A stretch of DNA of 48,912 nucleotides, taken from Burkholderiaceae bacterium (GTDB lineage Bacteria > Pseudomonadota > Gammaproteobacteria > Burkholderiales > Burkholderiaceae_A). The notes beneath the pieces were generated by a model. That model was not told where the DNA came from and made no database searches. It saw nothing but the letters and a program-made list of their open reading frames with translations. The stretch is taken from the NCBI GenBank assembly GCA_023261135.1, contig JALRJP010000005.1, positions 1 to 48,912 of the forward strand, written 5' to 3'. Positions 28,494 through 39,796 of the stretch are shown here, one piece after another. Made by a program: the position numbers and the translations under genes. How positions within the stretch are numbered: position 1 is the stretch's first letter; every line of letters starts with the position of its first letter.

Positions 28494-29856
28494 GACCGCT
28501 AAGCTCTACATACGCAGTTTTGGCTGCCAAATGAACGATTACGACTCGGGCAAGATGGCCGACGTTTTGCGCGAGTCGCATGGCCTTGAGACCACGAACT
28601 CACCCGACGAGGCGGACGTTATTCTCTTTAACACCTGCTCGGTGCGTGAAAAGGCACAAGAGAAGGTCTTCTCCGACCTAGGTCGGGCCCGCGATCTTAA
28701 GAAGTTAAAGCCCGGGCTCATTATTGGTGTGGGCGGCTGTGTGGCGAGCCAAGAGGGCGAAGCCATTGTCAAGCGCGCACCCTATGTGGACCTGGTGTTT
28801 GGGCCACAGACCCTGCACCGACTGCCCGAACTCATTGAGGCCCGCAAGGCCAGTGGGCAGTCGCAGGTGGATATTTCTTTTCCGGAAATCGAGAAGTTCG
28901 ATCACCTGCCGCCCGCCCGGGTGGAGGGCCCCAGCGCCTTTGTTTCTATTATGGAAGGCTGCAGCAAGTTCTGCAGCTTCTGCGTGGTGCCTTATACCCG
29001 TGGGCAAGAGGTCTCTCGTCGGGCCGAAGACGTACTGACCGAAGTGGCCGAGCTTGCCGGCCAGGGTGTGCGCGAAGTGACCCTGCTTGGCCAAAACGTA
29101 AATGCCTTTTTAGACCCCGATCATGGCCTGGACTTCACTGACCTACTTGAAATGGTGAGCGAGATTCCCGGCATTGCCCGCATTCGTTACACCACCTCCC
29201 ACCCCAAAGAATTTACTCAGAAGCTCATTGATGCCTACGGCCGGCTTTCAAAGCTGGTGAACCATATTCATCTGCCTGTTCAGTCGGGCAACGACCGGGT
29301 GCTTGCCGCTATGAAACGAGGCTACACCGCGCTGGAATATAAGAGCATTGCCCGGCGGCTTAAGGCCATTCGCCCCGACATTTGCCTGTCTACCGACTTT
29401 ATTGTTGGGTTTCCCGGCGAGAACGAGTCGGAGTTTGAAGACAGCATGCGGCTTATTGAAGCCGTGGGATTCGATCATTCCTTCTCGTTTATCTACAGCC
29501 CCAGGCCGGGCACGCCGGCGGCGGACCTTCAGGACGATACGCCAGCGAGTACAAAACTGGCTCGACTGCAAAGGCTTCAGGCTGCAATTGAGGCCAATGC
29601 CCGGGCCATTAGCCAGGCCATGGTGGGCCAGACCCTTCCCGTGTTGATTGAAGGCCGCTCAAAGAAGAACCCGGCAGAGCTTATGGGTCGCACAGAGAAC
29701 AACCGGGTGGTGAACTTTGCTGCGCCCGGCCATGCCACCCCAAGGCTTGTTGGGCAAATTCTTCCCATGACCATCACGGCAGCCCTTTCGCACAGCCTGC
29801 GGGGTGAGTTCCCGATTCGTGAACACGACGAGGTGCAGCCTGTTAGCCCAGTCTAG
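28492..29856 (+). CDS. miaB: tRNA-2-methylthio-N6-dimethylallyladenosine synthase
   Basis: [38 protein letters not shown] radical SAM motif; C-terminal TRAM. Confidence 0.97.
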   Translation: MTAKLYIRSFGCQMNDYDSGKMADVLRESHGLETTNSPDEADVILFNTCSVREKAQEKVFSDLGRARDLKKLKPGLIIGVGGCVASQEGEAIVKRAPYVDLVFGPQTLHRLPELIEARKASGQSQVDISFPEIEKFDHLPPARVEGPSAFVSIMEGCSKFCSFCVVPYTRGQEVSRRAEDVLTEVAELAGQGVREVTLLGQNVNAFLDPDHGLDFTDLLEMVSEIPGIARIRYTTSHPKEFTQKLIDAYGRLSKLVNHIHLPVQSGNDRVLAAMKRGYTALEYKSIARRLKAIRPDICLSTDFIVGFPGENESEFEDSMRLIEAVGFDHSFSFIYSPRPGTPAADLQDDTPASTKLARLQRLQAAIEANARAISQAMVGQTLPVLIEGRSKKNPAELMGRTENNRVVNFAAPGHATPRLVGQILPMTITAALSHSLRGEFPIREHDEVQPVSPV

Positions 29857-30373
29857 CGCCGAGGTTCGATTCAGCCTGCAGTGGGACCGTCGGACCCTAG
29901 GCCCAGCCTGCTGGCCCGCTCAACGAGGCAGGCTTGGCCGGCTGTTGCAGGCCGCCCTAGCATGTGTTCAAACAATGCGGGCAACCAAGGCAGATGGGCG
30001 GTCAAAAAACGCTCACCCCCCCGCGCCAAAGGTCACGCTCGAGGTCACTCTGAGAATGGTCGGCAGTAAGGAATCGCAAGCATTGAACCAGCAATTCCGA
30101 GGTAGAGACGCACCAACCAATGTCCTTACTTTTAACTACGAAGCCCTTCCGCAGGCCTGTGCCGACCTTGTGCTCTGTCTGCCCGTTCTTCAAAAAGAGG
30201 CACGCGAGCAAAAAAAGAGTGTTAGTGACCACTTTCTTCATATGGCGCTTCATGGAACGCTGCATGCACTTGGGTTTGACCATCAGACCGAATCCGAGGC
30301 ACTGACCATGGAGGCTCATGAGCGGCAGCTGCTTGCTCGATTCGGCATAGCGGACCCCTACCGTGGCGGCTAG
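29804..30373 (+). CDS. ybeY: rRNA maturation endoribonuclease YbeY
   Basis: [41 protein letters not shown] (H3 motif); start (GTG) overlaps miaB end, exact start uncertain. Confidence 0.92.
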   Translation: MSSRFVNTTRCSLLAQSSAEVRFSLQWDRRTLGPACWPAQRGRLGRLLQAALACVQTMRATKADGRSKNAHPPAPKVTLEVTLRMVGSKESQALNQQFRGRDAPTNVLTFNYEALPQACADLVLCLPVLQKEAREQKKSVSDHFLHMALHGTLHALGFDHQTESEALTMEAHERQLLARFGIADPYRGG

Positions 30374-30414
30374 CTGTGGCAAACTAGCGGCGTGTTCCAC
30401 TTCCATGCCCCTGC

Positions 30415-31293
30415 ATGTCTGAACCCGACCCTAGGCCATCGGGCCTGAGTCAAACCTTCAAACGGCTCATCGACCGGCTTCTTGGCCGTACCGATGAAAA
30501 AGAGGAGCTGATCGAGCAGCTTCGCGAAGCCCAAGCCCATTCCGTGATTGACGCCGATGCTGTGTCAATGATGGAAGGCGTGCTGCAGGTGGCCGATCTT
30601 GCCGTGCGTGATCTTATGGTCCCCCGTGGCCAGATGGACGTGCTGGACATTAACGAACCGCTGGATGATCTTTTGCCTCAGGTTATCGAGGCCGCCCACT
30701 CGCGCTTTCCTGTTACCGATGGCAGCAAAGACAACATCATTGGCATTCTTCTGGCCAAAGACCTATTAAGGGTCTTGGCTAACGACGAAAAAGACATTCG
30801 TGGCCTTCTGCGGCCGGCTGTCTTTGTGCCGGAATCCAAGCGTCTGAATGTTTTGCTTCGCGATTTTCGAAACAACCGCAACCACATTGCCATTGTCGTG
30901 GACGAATACGGTGGCGTCGCGGGGCTTATAACCATTGAAGACGTACTTGAGCAGATCGTGGGCGATATTGAAGACGAGCATGACACCGACGAGGAAGAAG
31001 ACAACATCGTTGCCCTTGACCATGCGCCGGGGCAGTTTCGGGTTCGCGCACTCACGCCACTTGAGCAGTTCAATGAATTCTTTGAATGCCAGTTGGACAT
31101 TGAGGCCGCCGATACCCTGGGGGGTCTTGTCACCGATCATCTTGGCCGGGTGCCGCATCGCGACGAAGTGGTGAAGGCCTTTGGCTTTGAGTTTGAAGTG
31201 CAGAGGGCCGATGCCCGTATGGCCCATGTGCTTCTGGTGCGCAAACTCATTACCCCCGTTGAAGAGCCTAGCCCGGAGTCTGAAAGCCGTTGA
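30415..31293 (+). CDS. corC: HlyC/CorC family transporter-associated protein (CorC)
   Basis: VRDLMVPRGQMDVLDI; CBS pair; IAIVVDEYGGVAGLITIEDVLEQIVGDIEDEHD. Confidence 0.93.
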   Translation: MSEPDPRPSGLSQTFKRLIDRLLGRTDEKEELIEQLREAQAHSVIDADAVSMMEGVLQVADLAVRDLMVPRGQMDVLDINEPLDDLLPQVIEAAHSRFPVTDGSKDNIIGILLAKDLLRVLANDEKDIRGLLRPAVFVPESKRLNVLLRDFRNNRNHIAIVVDEYGGVAGLITIEDVLEQIVGDIEDEHDTDEEEDNIVALDHAPGQFRVRALTPLEQFNEFFECQLDIEAADTLGGLVTDHLGRVPHRDEVVKAFGFEFEVQRADARMAHVLLVRKLITPVEEPSPESESR

Positions 31294-32825
31294 CCCCTCA
31301 GCTTCCAGGCTGGTTTGCAAGCCTTGCTGTTCTGATTTTTCTTGCCCTGCTGATTCGTCTCTGGTGGAGCCCGCGGACCCAAAGCCCCTGGCTTGCCGCC
31401 GCGCTACTTATTCTTTTTAACCTGGTTGGCTTTCACTGGATCTTCACAAGCCTGCATGTCTACGGGCTCATGGCTGCACCCATTGCCGCCACCGCCACGC
31501 TGTTGCTTGCCCTTTATGTGAGCCTGTTCACGCTTGCAGCCGGCTGGTTCATTCGCCGCCACAAGCTTCGCCCGCTTGCCGTGGCCTGCGTCATTACACT
31601 GGCCGAACTGCTGCGGGGCTACTTGTTCACCGGCTTTCCCTGGCTTAACTGGGGCTATCTTCAGCTCGACAGCCTATTGGCCGGTTTTGCCCCTGTCTTT
31701 GGTGTCTACGGCCTGGTCTTTCTTGCAGCACTCTGCGCCGCATGGCTTGCGCGACTAAAACCCGGGCCGGCCCTCGCCGTGCTTAGCCTGCACCTGGCCG
31801 GTGGCATTGGCCTAAGCATTGAATGGACCAGGCCTTTGGGCGAACCCTTGCGCGTCGCTCTAATTCAGCCAAGCATTGACCAGCGTATGAAGTTTGACCC
31901 GGCCCATGCCAAGGCCACCGAACGCAGTCTTCTGGAGTTATTGGCTGTTGCGACACCGGCATCGGCAGGCAAGCCCCTGGCAGCCGACCTGGTGGTGCTA
32001 CCCGAAACCGCTTTTATCGACACCTGGCAAAGGCTTAAGCCTGAAACCCAAGAGTTGTTGCAGCGCCTGGTCGACCGCAGTGGCTCAGCGATGATCACCG
32101 GCCTGCCGCTTCGCGATACAAACGGCTGGTCGAACTCGGCCATTGCCCTTAAACCCAAATTGCAGGACCAGAACGCAACGGAGCCCCCGCCCGAGTCGCA
32201 GGCGATGTCAAGCGCACCAGTCCAGCCACAAAGGCCCAGCCAAGAGGCCTGGGCCTACCGCTACGACAAGCATCACCTGGTGCCTTTTGGTGAATTCATT
32301 CCCTGGGGCTTTCAATGGTTTGTTGATTTAATGCAAGTGCCCTTGGGCAGCTTTCGTTCAGGGCCCTTGGCTCAGCCGGCCTTTCTCATTCAGGACCAGG
32401 CCATTGGTCTGAACATTTGTTTTGAAGACCTGTTTGGCGAAGAGTTAATTGCGGCCTTGCAAGACAGCCGGCCCGCGAGCCAGCCGCCCAGCATCTGGCT
32501 TAACTTGAGTAACCTGGCCTGGTTTGGCGATTCCATTGCCTTGCAACAGCACCTGAATGTCGGCCGAATGCGCAGCCTTGAGACCGGAAGACCCATGCTG
32601 CGAGCTACGAACACTGGGCTCACCGCCATTGTCGATGCCAAAGGCCGCGTGCAAAAAAGCCTTCAGAGCCAGGACAGAGACATTTTGCTCGGTCAGGTGC
32701 AGGGCATGACGGGCGCAACGCCTTTTAACCGATGGGGCAACGCGGCCGTGTTTGTGTTGGTGGCCCTTGCAACACTGGCCGCCTGGCTTGAAGCGCGACG
32801 CCGGCAGAGACGCGCGGAACGCTAG
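31290..32825 (+). CDS. lnt: Apolipoprotein N-acyltransferase
   Basis: [46 protein letters not shown]. Confidence 0.95.
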   Translation: MTPQLPGWFASLAVLIFLALLIRLWWSPRTQSPWLAAALLILFNLVGFHWIFTSLHVYGLMAAPIAATATLLLALYVSLFTLAAGWFIRRHKLRPLAVACVITLAELLRGYLFTGFPWLNWGYLQLDSLLAGFAPVFGVYGLVFLAALCAAWLARLKPGPALAVLSLHLAGGIGLSIEWTRPLGEPLRVALIQPSIDQRMKFDPAHAKATERSLLELLAVATPASAGKPLAADLVVLPETAFIDTWQRLKPETQELLQRLVDRSGSAMITGLPLRDTNGWSNSAIALKPKLQDQNATEPPPESQAMSSAPVQPQRPSQEAWAYRYDKHHLVPFGEFIPWGFQWFVDLMQVPLGSFRSGPLAQPAFLIQDQAIGLNICFEDLFGEELIAALQDSRPASQPPSIWLNLSNLAWFGDSIALQQHLNVGRMRSLETGRPMLRATNTGLTAIVDAKGRVQKSLQSQDRDILLGQVQGMTGATPFNRWGNAAVFVLVALATLAAWLEARRRQRRAER

Positions 32826-32836
32826 AATGGAAGGTT

Positions 32837-33808
32837 ATGACCAAACCCCTTTTTCAAGACATTATTTTTACCCTGCAGCAGTTCTGGGCCCAGCAAGGAT
32901 GCGCGCTGCTTCAGCCCATCGACCTTGAGGTCGGCGCAGGAACCTCGCACACTGCCACCTTTTTGCGTGCCCTTGGCCCCGAGCCCTGGCGAGCCGCCTA
33001 TGTGCAGCCTTCGCGGCGCCCCAAAGACGGCCGCTATGGTGAGAACCCCAACAGGCTTCAGCACTATTACCAATTTCAGGTGGTCTTAAAACCCTCACCA
33101 AGCAACATTCTTGATCTCTACCTACAGTCCCTGCAGGCCCTTGGCATTGACCCTAAGGTGCATGACATTCGTTTTGTGGAAGACGACTGGGAGAACCCCA
33201 CGCTCGGCGCCTGGGGTCTGGGCTGGGAGGTCTGGCTCAATGGCATGGAAGTGACACAGTTCACCTACTTTCAGCAGGTGGGCGGCATTGACTGCCAGCC
33301 CATTACCGGCGAAATCACTTACGGGCTTGAGCGTCTGGCCATGTATCTGCAGGGCGTTGAAAATGTCTACGACCTCGCATGGAGCCAATGGCAGGACGCG
33401 AGCGCTAAGCAACGCCGCATTCTTTACCGCGATGTCTACCACCAGAACGAGGTGGAGCAGTCCAAGTACAACTTCGAGGCAAGCAACATTGAAACCCTGC
33501 TGCGTCGTTTCGGCGAGCACGAGTCGGACGCACAGGCCTTGCTGGAAAAAAGCCTCGCCCTGCCCGCCTACGAACAGGTGCTCAAGGCTGCCCACACCTT
33601 CAACTTACTGGACGCCCGTGGCGCCATTTCGGTTACCGAGCGTGCGCAGTACATTGGCCGCATTCGCAACCTGTCGCGTCAGGTTGCCCAGGCCTACCTT
33701 GATTCACGCGAGGCACTTGGCTTTCCCATGTACGACCCTCAAGACCTGCCGCAGGGCCTGAACAAGGCCAAACTTGGGCAGGCAGGCAGACAAGAGGTCG
33801 CGCAATGA
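32837..33808 (+). CDS. glyQ: Glycyl-tRNA synthetase alpha subunit
   Basis: [57 protein letters not shown]. Confidence 0.98.
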   Translation: MTKPLFQDIIFTLQQFWAQQGCALLQPIDLEVGAGTSHTATFLRALGPEPWRAAYVQPSRRPKDGRYGENPNRLQHYYQFQVVLKPSPSNILDLYLQSLQALGIDPKVHDIRFVEDDWENPTLGAWGLGWEVWLNGMEVTQFTYFQQVGGIDCQPITGEITYGLERLAMYLQGVENVYDLAWSQWQDASAKQRRILYRDVYHQNEVEQSKYNFEASNIETLLRRFGEHESDAQALLEKSLALPAYEQVLKAAHTFNLLDARGAISVTERAQYIGRIRNLSRQVAQAYLDSREALGFPMYDPQDLPQGLNKAKLGQAGRQEVAQ

Positions 33809-35934
33809 CCGCACAGAACAATACACTCAGCGTAGGCCAGACCCTTCTTGTAGAACTGGTAACGGAAGAACTCCCGCCAAAGGCACTTAAGGCGCTTGGC
33901 GAATCGTTTTCGCAGTCCATTTTAAAGAGCCTTCAGGCGGCCGGCCTCTGCGAGGCGCAGGCCGCTGCCGCCGCATTTGCCAGCCCGCGTCGTCTGGCGG
34001 TGCGTATTGCCGGTGTCTTGGCAAAGGCCAATGACCAGCCCTTGCGCGTCAAGCTACTGCCTGTTGCCATTGGCCTCGATACCAAGGGCGAGCCTACCGC
34101 ACCCCTTATCAAAAAGCTTGCAAGTCTTGGCCTTGTAGTTGGCGAGAACCTTGTACTCACCGACCTTCAACGCGAGAACGATGGCAAACAAGAGGTGTTG
34201 GTGGTGCAGACCACCAAGGCTGGCCTTGCCTTGCCTGAGGCCTTACAGCAGGCACTCGACGAGGCCCTAGCAGGCCTGCCCATACCCAAGGTGATGCGTT
34301 ACGCCATGAACGGCCAAGAAGTTAAGTTTGTAAGACCTGCCCATTTTCTTGTGGCACTTCATGGAACCGAGGCACTGAATGTTCAGGCTCTGGGTCTTCA
34401 GTCGGGTCGAACAAGCCTTGGCCATCGCTTTCATTGCCCCGAACCCTTAACAATTGAATCGGCCGAGAGCTGGCAGAGCCAGCTGCAGACGCAGGGTCAT
34501 GTTTTCGCCAACTTTGCCGAGCGACAGGCCCTTATTGTTGAAGCCCTTCAAAAAGCGGGGGGCACTGACCAGGTGGTCATGCCACAGGCCCTTCTTGATG
34601 AAGTCACAAGTCTTGTGGAATGCCCCGTTGTGCTTGAAGGCCACTTCGAGGAAGACTTTCTTCAGGTGCCGCAAGAATGCCTGATTCTGACCATGCAGCA
34701 GAACCAAAAGTATTTTGCAGTTACGGATGCCGAAGGGCGGCTGCGCAACCGGTTCTTATTGGTGGCCAACCTGGTTTCGCAGGACCCGCAAAAAGTGGTG
34801 CAGGGCAACGAGCGCGTCATACGGGCTCGGCTTTCCGATGCCAAATTCTTCTACGACCAAGACCGCTTAAAGCCTCTGGCCGACAGGCTTACAAGTCTTG
34901 ATGCGGTGATTTATCACAACAAAATTGGTAGCCAGGGCCAGCGTATTCAAAGGCTGGAACAACTGGCCAGCTCGTTCGCCACGGCTCTGCATGTTAATTC
35001 TGAAGATGCCGCGCGTGCCGCACGTCTTGCTAAGGCTGATCTCGCCACCGACATGGTCGGCGAGTTTCCAGAGCTGCAAGGCGTCATGGGTCAGTACTAC
35101 GCCCTGCACGAAGGCGAGTCGAAAGAGGTGGCTGCGGCCATTGAGGGCCACTACCACCCCCGGTTTGCGGGCGACAGCCTTGCCTCCAACGGCCTTGGCC
35201 TTGCGGTTGCCCTTGCCGACAAAACCGAGCTGCTTGTTGGCATTTGGGGTATTGGCCTCATTCCCAGTGGCGAGAAAGACCCCTTTGGTCTGCGACGCGC
35301 GGCGCTGGGGATTCTTCGTATGCTTATTGAAACGCCGGTTGAACTTTCGCTCTCGGAGCTTGTTACCCAGGGCCAGAAAAGTTTTGAGAAGGTCGTAGCA
35401 GTCAAGCCTGAGACCGAGGCGGTATTGAACTTTCTTCTTGATCGCGCCCGCGGCTACCTAAAAGACCAGGGCTACCCGGCTGAGGCCATTGAGGCTGTGC
35501 TTGCTGAATGCCCCGACAAGCCTTGGCAGTGGCTGCCTCGACTTCAGGCCGTCCATGCATTTTTAAGCAGCACCCATGCGGCCGCCCTGTGCGCGGCCAA
35601 TAAACGTATTGGCAACATTCTGAAGAAGGCAAGTGCCGACGACGTCATCTCTAGCGTGAAGTCTGAGCTTCTTGTTGAGGCCAATGAAAAAGCCCTGGCC
35701 CAGGCACTTGCGCAGACCGCCCCGCAGGCCGAGGCCTTAGCCGCCGCAGGCAAATACCAAGAGTCACTTGAAAGCCTTGCCTTGTTAAAGGCGCCGGTGG
35801 ATGCCTTTTTTGAAGCGGTCATGGTGAATGCAGACGATCTGGTCTTGCGTGCAAACCGCATTGCCCTTCTAGGTCAGACCCATCGCGCTATGAACCAGGT
35901 AGCCGACCTTGCGAGGCTTGCCGTAAACACGTGA
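33805..35934 (+). CDS. glyS: Glycyl-tRNA synthetase beta subunit
   Basis: [61 protein letters not shown]. Confidence 0.98.
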   Translation: MTAQNNTLSVGQTLLVELVTEELPPKALKALGESFSQSILKSLQAAGLCEAQAAAAAFASPRRLAVRIAGVLAKANDQPLRVKLLPVAIGLDTKGEPTAPLIKKLASLGLVVGENLVLTDLQRENDGKQEVLVVQTTKAGLALPEALQQALDEALAGLPIPKVMRYAMNGQEVKFVRPAHFLVALHGTEALNVQALGLQSGRTSLGHRFHCPEPLTIESAESWQSQLQTQGHVFANFAERQALIVEALQKAGGTDQVVMPQALLDEVTSLVECPVVLEGHFEEDFLQVPQECLILTMQQNQKYFAVTDAEGRLRNRFLLVANLVSQDPQKVVQGNERVIRARLSDAKFFYDQDRLKPLADRLTSLDAVIYHNKIGSQGQRIQRLEQLASSFATALHVNSEDAARAARLAKADLATDMVGEFPELQGVMGQYYALHEGESKEVAAAIEGHYHPRFAGDSLASNGLGLAVALADKTELLVGIWGIGLIPSGEKDPFGLRRAALGILRMLIETPVELSLSELVTQGQKSFEKVVAVKPETEAVLNFLLDRARGYLKDQGYPAEAIEAVLAECPDKPWQWLPRLQAVHAFLSSTHAAALCAANKRIGNILKKASADDVISSVKSELLVEANEKALAQALAQTAPQAEALAAAGKYQESLESLALLKAPVDAFFEAVMVNADDLVLRANRIALLGQTHRAMNQVADLARLAVNT

Positions 35935-36683
35935 GCGCTTTTCTTCACCTTGTTCGGTCGCTGGGCTTTGGAGGGTTTCAGGTCGTAAGCCTTGTGGTCT
36001 GGGCCACACTTTTTATAACGACCGCACCTTTGCTCTCGCAAAGAAACCGCTACCGGCTCGCCATGAAATGGCCTGCCATGACCGTCCTCGCTGCGCGTTT
36101 TATTTTAGGTATTTCTTGGAGGATCGAAGGTCTGCAGCATTTAGAGGCGGCGAAAGATCAGCGACTCATTGTCTGTGCCAAGCATCAATCGTCTTGGGAG
36201 ACACTTTTCTTACCATCCTTTTTACCTCGCCCCCTTTGCTTTGTCTTCAAGGAAGAACTGCTGCGTATTCCTTTTTTTGGATGGGGTATTGGGCTGCTTG
36301 ACATGATTCATATTAATCGCAGTGACGGCCGCGATGCTTACCAGAGTATTGAATCGCAGGCGCAGATTAAACTGGATCAGGGCCGATGGATTACTTTTTT
36401 TCCTGAAGGGACACGCACGCAGCCTGGTGAACGGCGCCGATACAAAACAGGTGCTGCCCGACTTGCGCTTGCCCTGGGTGTACCTGTTCTACCAATTGCT
36501 CTAAACTCGGGTTTGTTATGGCCACGCAATGCATTCATCAAACGTCCGGGCTGTGTCGCCGTATCGGTTGGAGAGCCTATTTTTGCTCAGCCCAACGAAA
36601 CGCCCGAGGCCTTGATGTCACGCATCGAATCCTTCATTGAAAACGAAACCCAGCGACTCTCAGAACCAACTCTCTCTTCTTGA
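35931..36683 (+). CDS. plsC: 1-acyl-sn-glycerol-3-phosphate acyltransferase
   Basis: CAKHQSSWETLFLPSF (acyltransferase motif), FPEGTRTQPGERRRYKTGAARLAL. Confidence 0.93.
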   Translation: MSAFLHLVRSLGFGGFQVVSLVVWATLFITTAPLLSQRNRYRLAMKWPAMTVLAARFILGISWRIEGLQHLEAAKDQRLIVCAKHQSSWETLFLPSFLPRPLCFVFKEELLRIPFFGWGIGLLDMIHINRSDGRDAYQSIESQAQIKLDQGRWITFFPEGTRTQPGERRRYKTGAARLALALGVPVLPIALNSGLLWPRNAFIKRPGCVAVSVGEPIFAQPNETPEALMSRIESFIENETQRLSEPTLSS

Positions 36684-37530
36684 AGCCGAGGGCGTCGATG
36701 CCAATGCCGCGAGCTCGACCCAGGGCATCACAAAGACCCTCCAAGACCCCAAGCAGAATTCTTCAGGCCAAGGCGAGTCCACAGGGCGAGTGCGACGCAC
36801 CATTGAGCTGCGTCGATCTGGGCCCTTTATGGAGCTTGATGGTCAGAAGATTCCCATTGAACTCAACCGGAGTCGTCGACGTACCGTGGGCATGACCCTT
36901 CTGGAAGGCCGCATTAAAGTCACCGCTCCAAACTGGGTCCCCCTTGCCGAAATCGCGAACATTCTTGACTACAAGTCACGCTGGCTCACCAACCGCCTAA
37001 AAGAATGGCAGCTTCGACAGGCCAACAAGCTCGAGCCCGAGGCACGCTGGGCCCATGGAGCCACTATTCAGTTTCTTGGCCAGGCCTGTAGCTTAAGTCT
37101 TCGCGCCAACCTCGATGAAGTCATCTGGGACGCCAAGACTGCCACCATTTTTGTTCCTGCTGCCGGCGCACCCAACCACGAGCAGGTGCGGGACCGGGTG
37201 CATGGCTTTATGCAGGCCCAGGCCAAAGAGATCCTTAAAGAACGGCTTGATATTTTGGCCGAGCGATCGGGTCGCAGTTACAGCAAATTCTCCCTTACCC
37301 ATGCCCGCACACGCTGGGGCAGCTGCACCCAAGAGGGCCACATACGTCTGAACTGGCGGCTTGTTCAGTTCAGCCTGCAGGTTATTGATTACGTGGTTGC
37401 CCACGAGCTGGCCCATCTTAAAGCCATGGACCACAGCCGTTCGTTCTGGGACGAGGTGGCCACCATTCTGCCGGACTACAAGGCTGGTCAGCAGGGTCTT
37501 AAGGGTGTCACCTTTGAGTCAGTCAGTTAA
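36637..37530 (+). CDS. YgjP-like metallopeptidase (DUF45/M48-type)
   Basis: RTRWGSCTQEGHIRLNWRLVQFSLQVIDYVVAHELAHLKAMDHSRSFWDEV. Confidence 0.9.
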   Translation: MKTKPSDSQNQLSLLEAEGVDANAASSTQGITKTLQDPKQNSSGQGESTGRVRRTIELRRSGPFMELDGQKIPIELNRSRRRTVGMTLLEGRIKVTAPNWVPLAEIANILDYKSRWLTNRLKEWQLRQANKLEPEARWAHGATIQFLGQACSLSLRANLDEVIWDAKTATIFVPAAGAPNHEQVRDRVHGFMQAQAKEILKERLDILAERSGRSYSKFSLTHARTRWGSCTQEGHIRLNWRLVQFSLQVIDYVVAHELAHLKAMDHSRSFWDEVATILPDYKAGQQGLKGVTFESVS

Positions 37531-38309
37531 CTTGAATCCGCCAATTGATTGGCGAGTTTTGCGTATTGCTCCACCGTTAACTCCTCAGGCCGCTGGGTAG
37601 GAAGCGCATCCACAGCATCTAAGTCAAGCCGATCAAGCAGACCTGCCAGCGTATTTCGAACCATCTTTCGACGTGACGAAAACGCCTGGGTGACCAGCCC
37701 CGCAAAAATCTGCCAGTCACGAACAGTCTGTTGCTCTTCGGTCAAGGGCTGCATGCGCACCACCGCTGACTGCACCTTAGGCACTGGCCAAAACGATTCG
37801 GGCGGGACATGCAGGCACTTCTCAATGCCGTATCGGGCCTGAAGCATCACGGAGAGCCGGCCATAGGTCTTTGAACCGGGTTTAGCCACCATGCGGTCCA
37901 CTACTTCCTCTTGCAACATAAAGGTCTGGTCTTTGACAACGGAACTGTAGTCAAGTAAGTGGAAGAGCACAGGCGAAGAAATGTTGTAGGGCAGGTTGCC
38001 CACCACACGCAGGCGACTTGCCTGCAGTTGCGTGGCAAGCTGATGAAAATCAATGGTTAATACGTCCTGAGAGACAAGGTACAAGCCCTTGGGCTCGAAT
38101 CGCTGGCGCAGACCAGGAAGAAGATCTTCATCAATCTCAATGGCTGCAAGCCTGCCCGCCTGCTCAAGAAGAAGGCCAGTGAGTGCGCCTTGGCCGGGCC
38201 CAATTTCAACTATGGTCTGGCTAGCCAGGGGGTAAATGCACTGAACGATCGCACGAACAATACTCTGATCGCGCAGAAAGTTTTGTCCAAACCGACGCTT
38301 GGCCTTCAC
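37527..38309 (-). CDS. rsmA: 16S rRNA dimethyladenosine transferase RsmA/KsgA
   Basis: KRRFGQNFLRDQSIVRAIV; VEIGPGQGALTGLLLE; VVGNLPYNISSPVLFHLL. Confidence 0.97.
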   Translation of the reverse strand: MKAKRRFGQNFLRDQSIVRAIVQCIYPLASQTIVEIGPGQGALTGLLLEQAGRLAAIEIDEDLLPGLRQRFEPKGLYLVSQDVLTIDFHQLATQLQASRLRVVGNLPYNISSPVLFHLLDYSSVVKDQTFMLQEEVVDRMVAKPGSKTYGRLSVMLQARYGIEKCLHVPPESFWPVPKVQSAVVRMQPLTEEQQTVRDWQIFAGLVTQAFSSRRKMVRNTLAGLLDRLDLDAVDALPTQRPEELTVEQYAKLANQLADSS

Positions 38310-38324
38310 GCGTGTAAACGCCTG

Positions 38325-39749
38325 CTAAGGCTTAATCTCCACGTAACTGTTGGCTCGCACCTCGCGCATCCAGTCATTCACAGCCTCCGAGAGCTTTCGA
38401 TCACGCAAAGCAAGTCGAGCAGCCAGGCGAAACCGCTCTTCCGATAGAGGCTCGCGCTTTCGCTCGAGAAGTTCGATGAGGTGAAGCCCGAACATGGTGC
38501 GCACCGGAGGGCTCAGTTCGCCAGGCCTTAGCTGTGCCAAAGCCCGTTCAAACTCAGGAACAAGGTCCCCAGGATAGGCCCAGTCGAGCTCGCCGCCCTT
38601 GGGCGCAGAGCCTGGATCTTGCGAGATCGCTCGCGCCAGGCGCTCAAAAGGTTCGCCTAGACGCAGCCTCTCTCGAACATCGGCAAGCCTTCGTGCCGCC
38701 TGTTCCTCCGAGGTATTCGCATCGACACGAATGAGAATGTGTCGAGCCCTGTAGACATCGACGAGCTCACCACCAAGAGCAACACGTCGATCATCCACCC
38801 GCAAAAGGTGTAAGCCATTTCCACTACGAAGAGGGGGGGTAAGTTCACCAGCCTGAAGGTCTTTCACAGCCTGGAAAAAGAGTGCAGGCATACGCTCTTG
38901 CGAACGCCAGCCCAGCGAGCCGCCTTGAGAGGCCTCGGGGGATTTCGAGTGCCGTTTTGCAAGTTCTACAAAAGAGGCCTCTTCCTTACGAACAGACTGT
39001 GCCCAATCCATCATTTGCTGCGAGGCTGCGCGTACCTCTTGCTCAGAGGCATCGGCGGCAAGGGGGATAAGAATTTGAGAGAGCTGCCATTCCTGGACCT
39101 TGGCCAGGCTTTGCCCCTGCGATTCCAGAAAGGCATCGATCTCGGAGTCCGAGACGCGCAGACGGTTTTCTACATCGCGTTCACGTAACCTTGAGATGGT
39201 GATCTCATCGCGAATGTCTTCACGAAAAGCCTCAAAGCGGACCCCCTCGGTTCGAAGCTGGTTCTTAAGGGCAAGCACCGTTAAGCCATTGGACTCAGCC
39301 AGTCGGGCAATGGCGCGATCAAGACTAAGATCGTCCACACGAAGGCCCGCCTCAAGCGCGCGTTGAAGTAAGGCCAGGTCGGTTGTCATTCGGTCGAGAA
39401 CCTGCTCACGAAGCACCTGGTCGGGCGGTAAAGCCTGACCCGTACGTTGCAAATTGCGGCGCACCTGCTCGAGTCGTCGAAGCAGCTCACTTTCAACAAT
39501 CACATCGTTGTTTACAACCGCCACAACACGATCAAGCAGAACGGAACCACGGGCCTGATCACCGAGTGAAATGGAGGCTGGGGAAGAGCCGTAGCCGGAG
39601 CTGGGCATTGGCTGTGCAACAACTGATAAAGACGTGACAAGTAAAGCCAATAGGCCCAAGACGGCTCGAACAAGAGGGTCCATAACCACGCTACTGTAAG
39701 CCGTCTTTGGAGACCTTCCCAACTGAGTCACTAATTTTTGCAATGCCAT
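38325..39749 (-). CDS. surA: Periplasmic chaperone/peptidyl-prolyl isomerase SurA
   Basis: VVNNDVIVESELLRRLEQVRRNL; two parvulin domains; next to lptD and ksgA. Confidence 0.95.
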   Translation of the reverse strand: MALQKLVTQLGRSPKTAYSSVVMDPLVRAVLGLLALLVTSLSVVAQPMPSSGYGSSPASISLGDQARGSVLLDRVVAVVNNDVIVESELLRRLEQVRRNLQRTGQALPPDQVLREQVLDRMTTDLALLQRALEAGLRVDDLSLDRAIARLAESNGLTVLALKNQLRTEGVRFEAFREDIRDEITISRLRERDVENRLRVSDSEIDAFLESQGQSLAKVQEWQLSQILIPLAADASEQEVRAASQQMMDWAQSVRKEEASFVELAKRHSKSPEASQGGSLGWRSQERMPALFFQAVKDLQAGELTPPLRSGNGLHLLRVDDRRVALGGELVDVYRARHILIRVDANTSEEQAARRLADVRERLRLGEPFERLARAISQDPGSAPKGGELDWAYPGDLVPEFERALAQLRPGELSPPVRTMFGLHLIELLERKREPLSEERFRLAARLALRDRKLSEAVNDWMREVRANSYVEIKP

Positions 39750-39796
39750 TCCGATCTAATTTATTAAGCTATTTATTGTCATACAGCAGATACGAG

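Noticed and set aside
30678-31320. Antisense ORFs (151 and 184 aa) opposite corC
   Set aside because: Low-complexity Ser/Arg-rich and shadow of a well-defined gene.
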